The translations under genes were made by a program, and so were the position numbers. A DNA stretch of 64,000 bases. It comes from Bacteroidota bacterium (GTDB lineage Bacteria > Bacteroidota > Bacteroidia > B-17B0 > Aurantibacillaceae). Below are positions 32,757 to 43,103 of the stretch, one piece after another. Positions within the stretch are counted from its first letter, which is position 1; every line of letters begins with the position of its first letter. The notes below the pieces were generated by a model, which searched no databases, had not been told where the DNA came from, and saw only the letters and a list, made by a program, of their open reading frames with translations. The stretch is taken from NCBI GenBank assembly GCA_963169355.1, contig CAUJCR010000003.1, positions 1 through 64,000 of the forward strand, read 5' to 3'.

Positions 32757-33602
32757 ATGAAAACATCCATTTATCTCTTCGCACTAAGTAGTTTAACTAC
32801 TTTATCCCTCTTTTCACAAAGCACTAATCCATCACCATACTGCGCTGCTGGCTACGACGACGGTTTTATGGCTGTTGACCATCACATTAGCAATGTATCT
32901 ATTGGAAGCCTTAACAACAATAGTGGCTCAACACAATATACAGGACAACACTATGTGTATTACAATAACATAGCCGCGCCTACACTTAGCAAAGGAAACA
33001 CTTACACATTAAGTGTTTCGCACGATGGCGGAACTTCAATACATTTTTTAGCTGCGTATATTGATTTTAATAACGATGGAGATTTTAACGATGCGGGCGA
33101 GCGTGTATTGCAAAAAACAATTAATGATGCCAATCAAATTCCAAATCCTGCGATTGTGAGTGTAACTATTCCTGCCAACGCAAGTACTGGAAACACCCGT
33201 ATGCGTGTGATGGTATTTGAAGACGATGAATATACTTGGGCAGAAAACAACACCAACGCAACGTCTTGTACTGCTGATGCTTCTGGCTTTTTAGATTGGG
33301 GAGAAACCGAAGATTACACAATTAACATTTCTGGAACTGCAACAGGAATAAATGAATTAACACATCACACAACAACCATTAAAGTTTATCCTAATCCAGT
33401 AGTTAATCATTTAACTGTTGAATCAACCGATCAACAAATCATACATAAACTCATTATACTAAACATCAATGGACAAATTGTACAGGAATTAAATACTGAT
33501 ACATCTATTATATCTATTGATTTTTCAAGTCTCCCTGATGGTTTATATACTGTTGAAGTTTTATCACAACAATCCATCAGTCGTCTAAAAATTAGTAAAT
33601 AA
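32757..33602 (+). CDS. GEVED-domain secreted protein with T9SS type A sorting domain
   Basis: A 281-residue secreted protein: signal peptide (IYLFALSSLTTLSLFSQ), then one GEVED domain (about 25-190) recognisable from AAYIDFNNDGDFNDAGERVL, the T-x-N-T-RMRVMV strand and FLDWGETEDYTINI, and a C-terminal sorting domain IKVYPNPVVNHLTVES... GLYTVEVL... SRLKISK. GEVED domains are found on adhesins and secreted enzymes and bind calcium-rich loops. No catalytic domain is present, so a structural or adhesive role is likely. Confidence 0.88.
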   Translation: MKTSIYLFALSSLTTLSLFSQSTNPSPYCAAGYDDGFMAVDHHISNVSIGSLNNNSGSTQYTGQHYVYYNNIAAPTLSKGNTYTLSVSHDGGTSIHFLAAYIDFNNDGDFNDAGERVLQKTINDANQIPNPAIVSVTIPANASTGNTRMRVMVFEDDEYTWAENNTNATSCTADASGFLDWGETEDYTINISGTATGINELTHHTTTIKVYPNPVVNHLTVESTDQQIIHKLIILNINGQIVQELNTDTSIISIDFSSLPDGLYTVEVLSQQSISRLKISK

Positions 33603-33621
33603 TTATTCTAGGTATAATCCT

Positions 33622-33629
33622 TAACTTTG
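33622..33629 (+). promoter_or_regulatory. Candidate -7 box before the SGNH-like gene
   Basis: TAACTTTG matches TAnnTTTG, with the ATG only nine bases after it. No TTTG is seen 19 bases upstream, so support is partial. Confidence 0.35.
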
Positions 33630-33638
33630 TAAAAAAAC

Positions 33639-34673
33639 ATGAATTTAAAAACCATCCTATATTTTGTTTTATGTTTACAACTTACTGTATTTATGCAGGC
33701 ACAAAACAAAACAAAGCGCGTATTATTTATTGGTAACAGTTATACTTACGTTAATAATCTACCTCAACTAATAAAAGACATTGCCTTGGCTAATGGCGAC
33801 ACACTAGTGTTTGATAGCAACTGTTTGGGAGGTTATACCTTTAATAATCATTTTAACAATACAACCAGCTTGGCTAAAATAAATGCGCAGGCTTGGGATT
33901 ATGTTGTATTACAAGCACAAAGTCAAGAGCCTTCATTTCCACCAGCACAAGTAGCTTCACAAACTTTACCTTATGCAATTAAATTGGACAGCGTCATCCA
34001 AAAAAATAATGATTGCACCGAAACAGTATTTTTTGAAACGTGGGGGAGAAAAAATGGCGACGCTGCAAATTGTGGTTTTTATCCTCCACTTTGTACTTAC
34101 ACGGGTATGCAAGACCGATTAAAACAATCCTACAAACAATTTGCAGATACCTGCCATGCCCTAATGGCACCAGTAGGTGAAGCTTGGCGAAAATCTATCA
34201 CCTTAAACCCAAATTTAGAGCTGTATAGCTCCGACCAAAGTCACCCAGCTATGGAAGGTTCTTACTTAGCTGCTTGTGTGTTTTATGAATTTTTGTTTCA
34301 AAAAAGTGTACTCAGCAATACTTATACCGCAGGCGTTGCAAGTGCCACAGCTACTGCTTTACAACAAATAGCACACGATGTAGTTAATGATAGCTTAACT
34401 GTATGGAATATTGGAAAATACACGCCCTGTGTAACAACTGGATTAAACACAACAATGCCAAAAAACACTATTCAACTTTATCCTAATCCCGCACAACACA
34501 CCTTGTATTGCTCAATAAACACCGCTTTTAAAATTTATGATGTGCTCGGAAACCTATGTTTACAAGGTAATAAAAGCACCGCAATAACTATTGAATCTTT
34601 AAAAAGCGGTGTTTATTTTATTGAATTAGAAAACTCTACTTTATCTGAGAAGTTGCGCTTTATAAAAGAATAA
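33639..34673 (+). CDS. SGNH-hydrolase-like secreted protein with T9SS type A sorting domain
   Basis: A 344-residue exported protein with signal peptide (TILYFVLCLQLTVFMQAQ). Residues about 27-255 look like an SGNH/GDSL-type hydrolase (DUF4886-like): block I KRVLFIGNSYTYVNN with the nucleophile serine, WDYVVLQAQSQEP for block III, and SDQSHPAMEGSYLAAC carrying the D-x-x-H pair near the end of the domain. The C-terminus, IQLYPNPAQHTLYCS to GVYFIELENSTLSEKLRFIKE, is a type A sorting domain for T9SS secretion. The substrate is unknown; ester removal from polysaccharides is plausible. Confidence 0.82.
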   Translation: MNLKTILYFVLCLQLTVFMQAQNKTKRVLFIGNSYTYVNNLPQLIKDIALANGDTLVFDSNCLGGYTFNNHFNNTTSLAKINAQAWDYVVLQAQSQEPSFPPAQVASQTLPYAIKLDSVIQKNNDCTETVFFETWGRKNGDAANCGFYPPLCTYTGMQDRLKQSYKQFADTCHALMAPVGEAWRKSITLNPNLELYSSDQSHPAMEGSYLAACVFYEFLFQKSVLSNTYTAGVASATATALQQIAHDVVNDSLTVWNIGKYTPCVTTGLNTTMPKNTIQLYPNPAQHTLYCSINTAFKIYDVLGNLCLQGNKSTAITIESLKSGVYFIELENSTLSEKLRFIKE

Positions 34674-34674
34674 T

Positions 34675-35316
34675 TTATTTTTTACGCACCATCATTAATC
34701 CATCGCGTATAGGTAGTAGTACATTTTCTACACGTTCATCTTGCTGAACAAATTGATTAAATTGGTGTAGCGCCAATGTTTCTTTGTCCATCTCATCTTC
34801 TGGCATTGTAATCTTTCCGCTCCACAATACATTATCGGCAATTATAAGTGCGCCAGATGGCATTTTGTCTAATACTAATTGGTAGTAGTGTAAGTAGTTC
34901 TTTTTATCAGCATCTATAAACACTAAATCTATGGGTTGATCAATGGTTTTAATATAGATTTTAGCATCCGCTACAACAAGCTCAATTTTAGATGCAATAT
35001 TAGTTTGTTGAATAAAAGATTTAGCAAAAGCAGATGTTTCTTCGTTAACATCAATACTAATTAATTTTCCATTTTCTTTTAATCCTTCGGCTAAACACAG
35101 GGCTGAATAACCCGTATAAGTACCAATTTCAAGAATTAAATTAGGTTGATGCAGTTTAGAAATTAAACTTAAAAAACGGCCTTGTAAATGTCCGCTCAAC
35201 ATGCGTGGAGAAACAACTTTTACATGTGTTTCTCTATTTAATTTTTTTAAAATAGTTGTTTCAGCTTTGGTGTGCTGATTACAATAATCACTTAATTCTT
35301 TACTGATAAATTCCAT
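34675..35316 (-). CDS. SAM-dependent O-methyltransferase
   Basis: A 213-residue class I methyltransferase of the caffeoyl-CoA / catechol O-methyltransferase type (Methyltransf_3). The SAM-binding glycine loop is LILEIGTYTGYSALCLAEGL, followed by LISIDVNEE, the metal-binding region DLVFIDADKKNYLHYY and IIADNVLWSGKI. Substrates in bacteria are generally small catechols; the one here is unknown. It is adjacent to rnhB (one base gap) on the same strand and may share its transcript with rnhB and clpX. Confidence 0.9.
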   Translation of the reverse strand: MEFISKELSDYCNQHTKAETTILKKLNRETHVKVVSPRMLSGHLQGRFLSLISKLHQPNLILEIGTYTGYSALCLAEGLKENGKLISIDVNEETSAFAKSFIQQTNIASKIELVVADAKIYIKTIDQPIDLVFIDADKKNYLHYYQLVLDKMPSGALIIADNVLWSGKITMPEDEMDKETLALHQFNQFVQQDERVENVLLPIRDGLMMVRKK

Positions 35317-35317
35317 A

Positions 35318-35917
35318 TTAAAAATTTAACTCTAATTGAGTAGGTAGTAACTGAAACGTTAGTCGGTGCAATGGTGTTGTGCCATAAATTTTAATGGCTT
35401 CTCGGTGTTTTTTTGTTGGATAACCCATATTTTGTTCCCAAGCGTATTCAGGGTGTTTGATTGCGGCTTCTTTCATAAAATCATCTCTATACGTTTTAGC
35501 TAAAATACTAGCTGCCGCTATACTTAAAAATTTAGCATCGCCTTTTACAATACATTGATGATTTATTTTTTTATAAGGTGTAAATCGGTTACCGTCAATT
35601 AAAAGCAATTCTGGCATTTGTTTTAGTTTATCAATAGCCCGATGCATAGCTAAAAAAGAAGCTTTTAGAATATTTATCTCGTCAATTTCAGTATTATCAA
35701 CTACGCCAATAGCCCAAGTTATAGCTTGACTCTCAATTTCAGGGCGTAATTCATAACGATCTTTGTCGCTTAGTTTTTTGCTATCGTCTAGCCATTTATT
35801 TTTATAAGTTTTAGGTAAAATAACTGCTGCTGCATACACAGGTCCCGCCAAACAACCTCTTCCTGCTTCATCGCAACCAGCTTCTATGAGTTGTTTATCA
35901 TAATAAGGTTTTAGCAT
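35318..35917 (-). CDS. rnhB: Ribonuclease HII
   Basis: A 199-residue cytoplasmic enzyme that removes ribonucleotides and RNA primers from DNA hybrids. The family signature CDEAGRG carries the catalytic D16 and E17; the third acid is D108 in LLLIDGN and the [16 protein letters not shown] helix follows. Length is normal. It lies 12 bases after clpX on the same strand. Confidence 0.95.
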   Translation of the reverse strand: MLKPYYDKQLIEAGCDEAGRGCLAGPVYAAAVILPKTYKNKWLDDSKKLSDKDRYELRPEIESQAITWAIGVVDNTEIDEINILKASFLAMHRAIDKLKQMPELLLIDGNRFTPYKKINHQCIVKGDAKFLSIAAASILAKTYRDDFMKEAAIKHPEYAWEQNMGYPTKKHREAIKIYGTTPLHRLTFQLLPTQLELNF

Positions 35918-35929
35918 TTTGCTTTCGCA

Positions 35930-37171
35930 TTAAGCCACTTGTAATTGAGTAAGTTTAGCCGATTTTAATTTCTCAAGGGCATAATCTAAAGTAACCGTAA
36001 TTGTTTTTGGCGATTTTTCTTCGCTAGGTACATCAAACATTAAATCAACCATAATAGATTCGCAAATGCCACGCAAACCTCTGGCTCCTAATTTAAACTC
36101 AATAGCTTTATCTACAATTAAGTTCAATACTTCTTCTTCAAACTCTAATTTAATACCTTCCATTTTAAATAAATGTTTGTATTGTTTAATAAGAGCGTTT
36201 TTAGGTTCTGTAAGTATTGAGCGTAATGCAGCTCTATCAAGTGGTTTTAAATAAGTTAAAACAGGCAAGCGCCCAATTAACTCAGGTATTAAACCAAACG
36301 ATTTTAAATCTTGTGGAGAAACGTATTGCAATAAATTAGCTTTATCTACTTCTTCTTTTGCTACCGAAGCGGTATAACCCATCGCCTGTGTATTAAGTCG
36401 TTGAGCAATTTTTTTCTCAATACCATCAAAAGCGCCACCGCATATAAATAAGATATTACGAGTATTTACTTGAATCATTTTAGCATCTGGATGTTTTCTT
36501 CCGCCTTGAGGTGGTACATTAACCACAGAGCCTTCTAATAATTTAAGCATAGCTTGTTGCACGCCTTCTCCACTCACATCACGAGTAATAGATGGATTAT
36601 CGCTCTTACGAGCTATTTTATCAATTTCATCAATAAATACAATGCCTCTTTCGGCAGAAGCTACATCATAATCGGCTGCTTGTAATAAACGTGTTAAAAC
36701 ATTTTCTACATCCTCGCCCACATAACCAGCTTCGGTTAAAACAGTGGCATCAGCAATACAAAAAGGCACATTTAACAACTTGGCAATAGTGCGTGCTAAT
36801 AATGTTTTTCCAGTACCTGTTTCTCCAACTAATATAACGTTAGATTTATCTATCTCAATATCTTCTTTTGCGCTACTAGCATGAGCCACTCTCTTAAAAT
36901 GATTGTAAACTGCAACACTCAATATCTTTTTAGCCTCATCTTGTCCAATGATGTATTCATCTAAATGTTTTTTAATATGATGTGGTTTTAAAACATTAAG
37001 TGCTTGTTGCACTTGTTGTTGTCCTTGCGAACCAGCCTCTTCATTCACTATTTTAAAAGCTTGCGAAATACAAGCGTCGCAAATGTGACCAGTAACACCT
37101 GCTATTAATATCTTTACATCTTTTTTATCTCGTCCACAAAATGAGCAAACGATTGGACCTGCTTTAGCCAT
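35930..37171 (-). CDS. clpX: ATP-dependent Clp protease ATP-binding subunit ClpX
   Basis: A 413-residue AAA+ unfoldase that feeds proteins to ClpP. It shows the N-terminal zinc-binding domain (C9, C12, C31, C34), Walker A GETGTGKT (116-123), the GYVG pore loop (149-152), Walker B IVFIDE (178-182 region), the RKH loop (GGRKHPD) and the sensor-2 end [10 protein letters not shown]. The ClpP-docking IGF motif is replaced by MGY at 263-265, which I believe is usual in this phylum. ClpP is not in the window. A TATCTTTG -7 box (37201-37194) lies 22 bases upstream of the ATG. Confidence 0.96.
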   Translation of the reverse strand: MAKAGPIVCSFCGRDKKDVKILIAGVTGHICDACISQAFKIVNEEAGSQGQQQVQQALNVLKPHHIKKHLDEYIIGQDEAKKILSVAVYNHFKRVAHASSAKEDIEIDKSNVILVGETGTGKTLLARTIAKLLNVPFCIADATVLTEAGYVGEDVENVLTRLLQAADYDVASAERGIVFIDEIDKIARKSDNPSITRDVSGEGVQQAMLKLLEGSVVNVPPQGGRKHPDAKMIQVNTRNILFICGGAFDGIEKKIAQRLNTQAMGYTASVAKEEVDKANLLQYVSPQDLKSFGLIPELIGRLPVLTYLKPLDRAALRSILTEPKNALIKQYKHLFKMEGIKLEFEEEVLNLIVDKAIEFKLGARGLRGICESIMVDLMFDVPSEEKSPKTITVTLDYALEKLKSAKLTQLQVA

Positions 37172-37231
37172 TTTTTACAACAAATTAAGACTACAAAGAT
37201 ACTGAAAAAACCACTTGGATTTGTTTTAAAT

Positions 37232-38737
37232 TTAAAAAGATTGCTGTTGTACCAAAACAGTGTTAGAGACTTTGTTTTCTAATAATTTAGGCAAATGTTG
37301 GTAGTTTTGCCACTCTTTATCTGTTAAAAACAAATACAAATAATCATCCGTGTTACTTATGCCGTTTCTATGAGTAGGAGCTAACCATTTTAAATCCCAA
37401 ATTATTCGATAAAAATTAGTGCTAGGTTCAAACAACCAGTTAACCCCTAATTGTATTTTTTTGTTTGGCTGCTCTTGCTGTTTTTGTTGTAACACCTGCA
37501 TAACTTGCTTGGTGCTCATATCGTATTTCCAATCTTTAAAATAATGCAAAGGTAAATTTACGCTTACATTAATAAGTAATAAAATGGCACCCAAAGCACT
37601 TAATGCAACCGAAACAAAAGAAGCAACGCGCTGATGTAAATATGCCAATAAAGCGCATAGATTTATCATAAACACTACATAATAAAATATAGCAAACCGA
37701 TGCAAATAATAATCGTTTCCAATAATATAGTGTTGTAATACACTTACCGAAACCATCCCAAACAATAGAAAAGAACTATAAAATAACACCATATGTTGTG
37801 TTATTAAAAAAACAGTTTTTTTAAATAGCATATATCCCGATATAATTAATCCTGTAATAAAAACTACAACCGACAAACTTTTTAATATCAATAATAATTC
37901 ATCAGAAACAGCCTGTTCATAAAACACATCGTAAATAATAGACCGAACTGTATCCATCATAAAACCCTCTTTGCCTCCAAAATCAAGTAAAGTAATTCCT
38001 GTTAAACGACGAATAGGTTCAAATAAAAAAACAACATAGCCTATAAAACACACAGCGCTTACTTTGTAAAAAGAAATTAGTTGCTGCCTTGTAAACTGTT
38101 TTTTTACAAAATAAAAATTAGTTAATAATATCAGGTTTAAAACAACAAACGAAACAACAAAATAATTAAGCATCGAAAAATTACTAAAGATAGCCAGCAA
38201 CACAGCAATATGATGGTAAATAAGAGGCTTGGAACTATATGTTTCTAAATATAAACTGATAAAATATACACTAGCCATTAAAAAACCAACGGATAATCCA
38301 TAACCTCTAGCAAGTATAAAAAAATCGAGCAAATAAGGATTTAATACCAAAAGTATATAGCAAGGCAATATTAATCTTGGACAAATTTTAAACAACCACA
38401 ACAATCCAAAAACACTATAAATAACAAATCCTAAAATAGAAGGTAATCGCAATGCTAATTCAGATTTACCAAATAACATTTCGCTATATTTCATTAAAAG
38501 AGAATTTAAAATATGATTGTTTAAATAAGGATGCTTAAAAGAAATGATGTCGAAAAATCCTTGGTGAACATAATGTGTATAGGTAAAAGCTTCGTCGTGT
38601 GTAAAAGAAGTTTTAGATGCTTTATAAATTAAAACACTTAAAATACCCAAAGCAACTAATACACTTAGTATAAAACTAGGATGCTTGTATTTAGATAAAA
38701 TTAAGGGCATAAGTAAAGTATTCAAAATTAAGGGCAA
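37232..38737 (-). CDS. GT-C type membrane glycosyltransferase (GT39-like)
   Basis: A 501-residue protein with about eleven membrane segments. The first extracytoplasmic loop has the acidic motif THDEAFTY, the hallmark of GT-C enzymes that use lipid-linked sugars, and LALRLPSILGFVIYS follows as in ArnT/PMT-like proteins. A soluble C-terminal domain of about 90 residues follows. The acceptor is unknown. The start may instead be the ATG at 38710. It is transcribed alone, before clpX. Confidence 0.72.
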   Translation of the reverse strand: MPLILNTLLMPLILSKYKHPSFILSVLVALGILSVLIYKASKTSFTHDEAFTYTHYVHQGFFDIISFKHPYLNNHILNSLLMKYSEMLFGKSELALRLPSILGFVIYSVFGLLWLFKICPRLILPCYILLVLNPYLLDFFILARGYGLSVGFLMASVYFISLYLETYSSKPLIYHHIAVLLAIFSNFSMLNYFVVSFVVLNLILLTNFYFVKKQFTRQQLISFYKVSAVCFIGYVVFLFEPIRRLTGITLLDFGGKEGFMMDTVRSIIYDVFYEQAVSDELLLILKSLSVVVFITGLIISGYMLFKKTVFLITQHMVLFYSSFLLFGMVSVSVLQHYIIGNDYYLHRFAIFYYVVFMINLCALLAYLHQRVASFVSVALSALGAILLLINVSVNLPLHYFKDWKYDMSTKQVMQVLQQKQQEQPNKKIQLGVNWLFEPSTNFYRIIWDLKWLAPTHRNGISNTDDYLYLFLTDKEWQNYQHLPKLLENKVSNTVLVQQQSF

Positions 38738-38862
38738 TAAAGTAAAAACAAAATGTTTTTTTATTTGAAAACAAAATGCTACAAATTATAGCACAGACCT
38801 GTTATTATTTATCGTTAATTTGTACTCAATATATTTTGTAGTTACTTATCTTATTTTGTTGT

Positions 38863-40401
38863 ATGCTAGTTAAAACTTATGGAAGTGCGGTGCATGGAAT
38901 TATGGCCACTTCAGTAACCGTAGAGGTTAATATTTCTCAAGGAATTAATTTTTATTTAGTTGGTTTACCCGATAGCGCAGTAAGAGAGAGTCATCAACGC
39001 ATTGATGCTGCCTTAAAGAATAATGGATTAAAAATTCCAGGTAAGCAAATTACCATTAATATGGCACCAGCCGATATTAGAAAAGAAGGTTCATCTTATG
39101 ATTTAACGATTGCAGTTGGCATATTAGCTGCCTCAGAACAGATTAAAAGCGATCGAGTTTCAGATTATGTTATAATGGGTGAGCTTTCATTAGATGGAGA
39201 ATTACGCCCCATAAAAGGTGTATTACCTATTGCCATTAAAGCAAAACAAGAAGGATTTAAAGGATTAATTGTACCCGAAGAAAATGCACGAGAGGCTGCC
39301 GTAGTTGAAGGACTGGAAGTATATGGTGTTTCAAAAATTAAACAAGTAATCGATTTTTTTAATGATGAATTGGTATTACAACAAACTACCATTGATATTG
39401 AACAAGAGTTTTTAAATAAGATAGACGATATAGAGTTTGATTTTGCAGAAGTAAAAGGACAAGAAAATATAAAACGAGCTTTAGAAATTGCAGCAGCCGG
39501 TGGACATAATGTGATATTAATTGGTCCGCCTGGCGCAGGTAAAACCATGCTTAGTAAGCGAATGCCTTCTATACTTCCGCCCCTTAGCATTGATGAGGCT
39601 CTTGAAACCACTAAAATTCATAGTGTGGCAGGAAAAACAAATAAAACCATGGGGCTTATTACAACTCGTCCTTTTAGAAGCCCTCACCACACCATATCTG
39701 ATGTGGCTTTGGTGGGAGGCGGTATGAATGCGCAACCGGGAGAAATTTCATTAGCGCACAACGGTGTTTTGTTTTTAGACGAATTGCCCGAGTTTAAACG
39801 AACTGCTTTAGAGGTTATGCGACAACCCTTAGAAGATCGTTTGGTTAGTATATCAAGAGCAAAATTTAGTGTTGAATATCCTGCCAGCTTTATGTTAATG
39901 GCAAGTATGAATCCTTGTCCGTGTGGATATTATAACCACCCCGAAAAAGATTGTGTATGCGCGCCTGGTGTTGTACAAAAATATTTGAATAAAATCTCAG
40001 GGCCATTATTAGATAGAATTGATTTACATGTTGAAGTAACACCTGTTCCGTTTAGCGAATTACATAAGTCTCAAAACAGTGAAACAAGCAAACAAATAAG
40101 AGAGCGGGTTATTAAAGCTAGACAAATTCAAACACTACGATATAAAAACACTGATGGTATTTATTGTAACGCCCAAATGCGGAGTAAAGATTTAAGATTA
40201 TACTGTTATTTAAACGAAGCAGGAAGCACCTTACTTAAAACCGCCATGGAGCGCTTGGGTTTATCAGCCAGGGCTTATGATAGAATATTAAAAGTGGCTC
40301 GTACCATTGCAGATTTGGATAATTCACAAAACATTGAAACAAATCATATAGCAGAAGCTATACAATATCGTAGCCTAGATAGAGATGGTTGGGCTGGATA
40401 A
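38863..40401 (+). CDS. YifB/ComM-family Mg-chelatase-like AAA+ ATPase
   Basis: A 512-residue ATPase with an N-terminal ChlI-type domain (about 20-140), Walker A GPPGAGKT (221-228), Walker [12 protein letters not shown] and a C-terminal domain with four cysteines ([15 protein letters not shown]). ComM promotes branch migration during natural transformation in other bacteria and is nearly universal, so it also has general roles. Family length and order are normal. It faces the CoA NUDIX gene. Confidence 0.93.
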   Translation: MLVKTYGSAVHGIMATSVTVEVNISQGINFYLVGLPDSAVRESHQRIDAALKNNGLKIPGKQITINMAPADIRKEGSSYDLTIAVGILAASEQIKSDRVSDYVIMGELSLDGELRPIKGVLPIAIKAKQEGFKGLIVPEENAREAAVVEGLEVYGVSKIKQVIDFFNDELVLQQTTIDIEQEFLNKIDDIEFDFAEVKGQENIKRALEIAAAGGHNVILIGPPGAGKTMLSKRMPSILPPLSIDEALETTKIHSVAGKTNKTMGLITTRPFRSPHHTISDVALVGGGMNAQPGEISLAHNGVLFLDELPEFKRTALEVMRQPLEDRLVSISRAKFSVEYPASFMLMASMNPCPCGYYNHPEKDCVCAPGVVQKYLNKISGPLLDRIDLHVEVTPVPFSELHKSQNSETSKQIRERVIKARQIQTLRYKNTDGIYCNAQMRSKDLRLYCYLNEAGSTLLKTAMERLGLSARAYDRILKVARTIADLDNSQNIETNHIAEAIQYRSLDRDGWAG

Positions 40402-40423
40402 CTAATAGAAAATATTTAAAAGC

Positions 40424-41044
40424 TTAATGACTTAAAATATATTTTAATTCATTTAAAATCATAGCTGTTGCTCCCCACACTATTTTGCCGTTAGCATCAA
40501 AATACGGTGTTTGAATTTTTAAGCCCTTGATGGGTTCTAAAGATGTGTGTTTAACGGTTTCTGGTAATAACAGTTTATCTAATTTCCATGGTATTAATGA
40601 GGCAACCTCTGTGTAATTAGGCTTAAAAACTGGTTTTTTTGGTAAATAGGCCACAAAGGGTGTTACAACAAATTTACTTACCGAAATTACTAAAGCACTC
40701 AACTCTCCAATAATTACAGGAGTTTCTATACAGCCAGTTTCTTCAAAAAATTCGCGTAAAGCTGTTGCGTTTAAATCTTTATCTCCTATCTCCGCTTTTC
40801 CTCCTGGAAATGCAATTTGACCACTATGATGACCATTATATGTAGAACGTTCGATTAATAAAACATGGCATTGATTGTATTCATCAGGAAATAACAATAC
40901 TAATACTGCACTTTGTTTATATTGTTCTGTTTGAGTAATGGCTACTTTTTCTCGATTTAAATGAGCCATTTGAAATTGAATTTGTTCTCCTGGTAGTGGT
41001 TGTTGTAACTTAATCTGTAATTCTTGTATTAATGATAAAAACAT
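40424..41044 (-). CDS. CoA pyrophosphatase-type NUDIX hydrolase
   Basis: A 206-residue hydrolase. The NUDIX box reads GGKAEIGDKDLNATALREFFEETG and is preceded by LLIERSTYNGHHSGQIAFPGG, the LLTxR...GQxxFPGG pattern of enzymes that split coenzyme A into 4'-phosphopantetheine and 3',5'-ADP. ATG 41044 is preferred to a TTG nine bases upstream, which overlaps the candidate promoter. Its -7 box TATCTTTG (41058-41051) is only six bases before the ATG, so the leader is very short or absent. Confidence 0.87.
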   Translation of the reverse strand: MFLSLIQELQIKLQQPLPGEQIQFQMAHLNREKVAITQTEQYKQSAVLVLLFPDEYNQCHVLLIERSTYNGHHSGQIAFPGGKAEIGDKDLNATALREFFEETGCIETPVIIGELSALVISVSKFVVTPFVAYLPKKPVFKPNYTEVASLIPWKLDKLLLPETVKHTSLEPIKGLKIQTPYFDANGKIVWGATAMILNELKYILSH

Positions 41045-41050
41045 GATAAA

Positions 41051-41058
41051 CAAAGATA
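41051..41058 (-). promoter_or_regulatory. Candidate -7 box of the NUDIX gene
   Basis: TATCTTTG on the minus strand ends six bases before ATG 41044. No TTTG at the expected distance is seen. Confidence 0.35.
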
Positions 41059-41084
41059 ATAGATATTCATAACTTTAAATTCCG

Positions 41085-41092
41085 TAAATTTG
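41085..41092 (+). promoter_or_regulatory. Candidate -7 box of ribAB
   Basis: TAAATTTG, a full match to TAnnTTTG, ends 18 bases before the ribAB start. There is no room for an FMN riboswitch between it and the ATG. Confidence 0.45.
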
Positions 41093-41110
41093 TGGCGCAA
41101 AATTTAAACC

Positions 41111-42316
41111 ATGAGCACAATACAACTAAACACTATTGAAGAGGCTATTGCTGATATAAAAGCAGGAAAAGTAATTATAGTGGTAGATGACGAAGACAGA
41201 GAAAACGAAGGTGATTTTTTAACCGCCGCTAGAAACATTACGCCCGAGGTGGTTAATTTTATGGCTACACACGGCAGAGGTTTAATTTGCACAGCTATTA
41301 CCGAAGAAAAAGCGAAAGAACTTAAATTAGACTTAATGGTTTCGTCTAATACAGCGCTTCACGAAACTGCTTTTACCGTTTCAATTGATTTACTTGGGCA
41401 TGGTTGCACCACTGGAATTTCGGCACAAGATAGAGCTAAAACTATTCAAGCATTAATTAACCCCGAAATGAAAGCAGCTGATTTTGGCAGACCAGGGCAT
41501 ATTTTTCCATTAATAGCTAAAACGGGTGGCGTTTTACGAAGAACAGGACACACCGAAGCCACTATAGATTTTGCTAAACTAGCAGGTTTTGAGCCTTGTG
41601 GTGCTTTAGTAGAAATTATGAACGAAGATGGCACCATGGCGCGCCTACCTGATTTAATAAAAGTTGCTAAACAATTTAATTTAAAAATTGTAAGTATAAA
41701 AGATTTAATCGCTTATCGTTTAGCTAAAGAAAGTATTGTTACTCGCCAAGTAGAGGTTAATATGCCTACTCAATTTGGTGATTTTAAATTAATAGATTAT
41801 AAAGTTGAAATAAATGGTGAAGAACATTTAGCCTTAGTAAAAGGCGAATGGCAACAAAATGAACCCGTTTTAGTTCGTGTACATTCATCTTGTGTAACTG
41901 GTGATATTTTTGGTTCGTGTCGTTGTGATTGTGGCCCACAATTACACAAAGCCATGGAAATGATTGAAAAAGAAGGAAAGGGCGTTATTGTGTACATGAA
42001 TCAAGAAGGTAGAGGAATTGGATTATTAAATAAATTAAAAGCATATAAACTTCAAGAAAAAGGATTAGATACTGTTGAGGCTAATGTAGAACTAGGTTTT
42101 AAGCCCGATGAGCGCGATTATGGCGTAGGTGCTCAAATTTTAAGAGATTTAGGCATTAGTAAAATGAAATTAATGAGTAATAATCCTGTAAAAAGAGTGG
42201 GTTTAATTGGTTATGGTTTAGAGGTTGTAGAAAACGTACCTATTATTATTCCATCTAACCCGCATAACGAAAAGTATATGCAAACCAAAAAAGAAAAAAT
42301 GGGACACCGATTTTAA
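41111..42316 (+). CDS. ribBA: Bifunctional 3,4-dihydroxy-2-butanone 4-phosphate synthase / GTP cyclohydrolase II
   Basis: Makes the two precursors of riboflavin. The N-terminal domain (1-205) has the acidic [11 protein letters not shown] motif and [12 protein letters not shown] with the metal-binding histidine. The C-terminal GTP cyclohydrolase II domain (206-401) has the zinc ligands C261, C272 and C274 in the expected spacing and the [16 protein letters not shown] active-site helix. At 401 residues it is the common fused form with both active sites intact. It is followed after 11 bases by truB, so both are likely co-transcribed. Confidence 0.96.
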   Translation: MSTIQLNTIEEAIADIKAGKVIIVVDDEDRENEGDFLTAARNITPEVVNFMATHGRGLICTAITEEKAKELKLDLMVSSNTALHETAFTVSIDLLGHGCTTGISAQDRAKTIQALINPEMKAADFGRPGHIFPLIAKTGGVLRRTGHTEATIDFAKLAGFEPCGALVEIMNEDGTMARLPDLIKVAKQFNLKIVSIKDLIAYRLAKESIVTRQVEVNMPTQFGDFKLIDYKVEINGEEHLALVKGEWQQNEPVLVRVHSSCVTGDIFGSCRCDCGPQLHKAMEMIEKEGKGVIVYMNQEGRGIGLLNKLKAYKLQEKGLDTVEANVELGFKPDERDYGVGAQILRDLGISKMKLMSNNPVKRVGLIGYGLEVVENVPIIIPSNPHNEKYMQTKKEKMGHRF

Positions 42317-42327
42317 ACCCATACAAT

Positions 42328-43038
42328 ATGTCGTTTAATTTTCGTGAAGGAGAAATATTACTTATTAATAAACCATATACTTGGTCCTCTTTTCAAGCCG
42401 TTAATAAATTAAAACACGGACTAAAAAAACACCCTTCATTATTATTAGATGGTAAATACATTCATTTAAAAATTGGTCACGCTGGCACCCTCGATCCTTT
42501 AGCAACTGGATTATTAATTGTGTGTACAGGAAAAAAAACCAAAGAAATTTCTTCATTCCAAAATTTAAACAAAGAATATACAGGTACTTTTTATATTGGT
42601 GCTACTACACCCTGTTTTGATAAAGAAAAGGAAATTGATACTCACTACCCTACTTCGCATATTACCGAAGAACTTATAAAAGAAACGGCAAAAAAATTTA
42701 TTGGTATTCAACAACAAACGCCACCTTTATATAGCGCTGTTTTAGTAGATGGTACAAGAGCTTATGAATTTGCTAGGGAAGGAAAAGAAGTTGAATTAAA
42801 ATCGAGAGAAATAGAGATTAAAACATTTGATATTACAGATATTAAATTACCCTACGTTAGCTTTAAAATTACTTGTAGTAAAGGTACTTATATTCGCAGC
42901 ATTGCTCGAGATTTTGGAATGGCTTTAAATAGTGGCGCTTATTTAACAGAGTTGTGCCGAACTAAAATTGGTGAGTATTCATTAACACAAGCGCTTAGCC
43001 CACAGGTATTTTTAGATAATATGGCTTTTAACGATTAA
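42328..43038 (+). CDS. truB: tRNA pseudouridine-55 synthase
   Basis: A 236-residue enzyme that makes pseudouridine 55 in the T-loop of tRNAs. The catalytic aspartate is D56 in GHAGTLDPLATGLL; the N-terminal LINKPYTWSSF and the SKGTYIRSIARD segment are typical. The C-terminal PUA domain of longer homologues is absent, as is usual in this phylum. It is downstream of ribBA. Confidence 0.95.
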   Translation: MSFNFREGEILLINKPYTWSSFQAVNKLKHGLKKHPSLLLDGKYIHLKIGHAGTLDPLATGLLIVCTGKKTKEISSFQNLNKEYTGTFYIGATTPCFDKEKEIDTHYPTSHITEELIKETAKKFIGIQQQTPPLYSAVLVDGTRAYEFAREGKEVELKSREIEIKTFDITDIKLPYVSFKITCSKGTYIRSIARDFGMALNSGAYLTELCRTKIGEYSLTQALSPQVFLDNMAFND

Positions 43039-43103
43039 AATTTTATCATAAAAATTCAAAAAAAATCCAATTTGTAAATTTAATACAATAAATTTGCACC
43101 TAA

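Noticed and set aside
41093-41110. FMN riboswitch before ribBA
   Set aside because: The leader is far too short and shows no RFN-type sequence.
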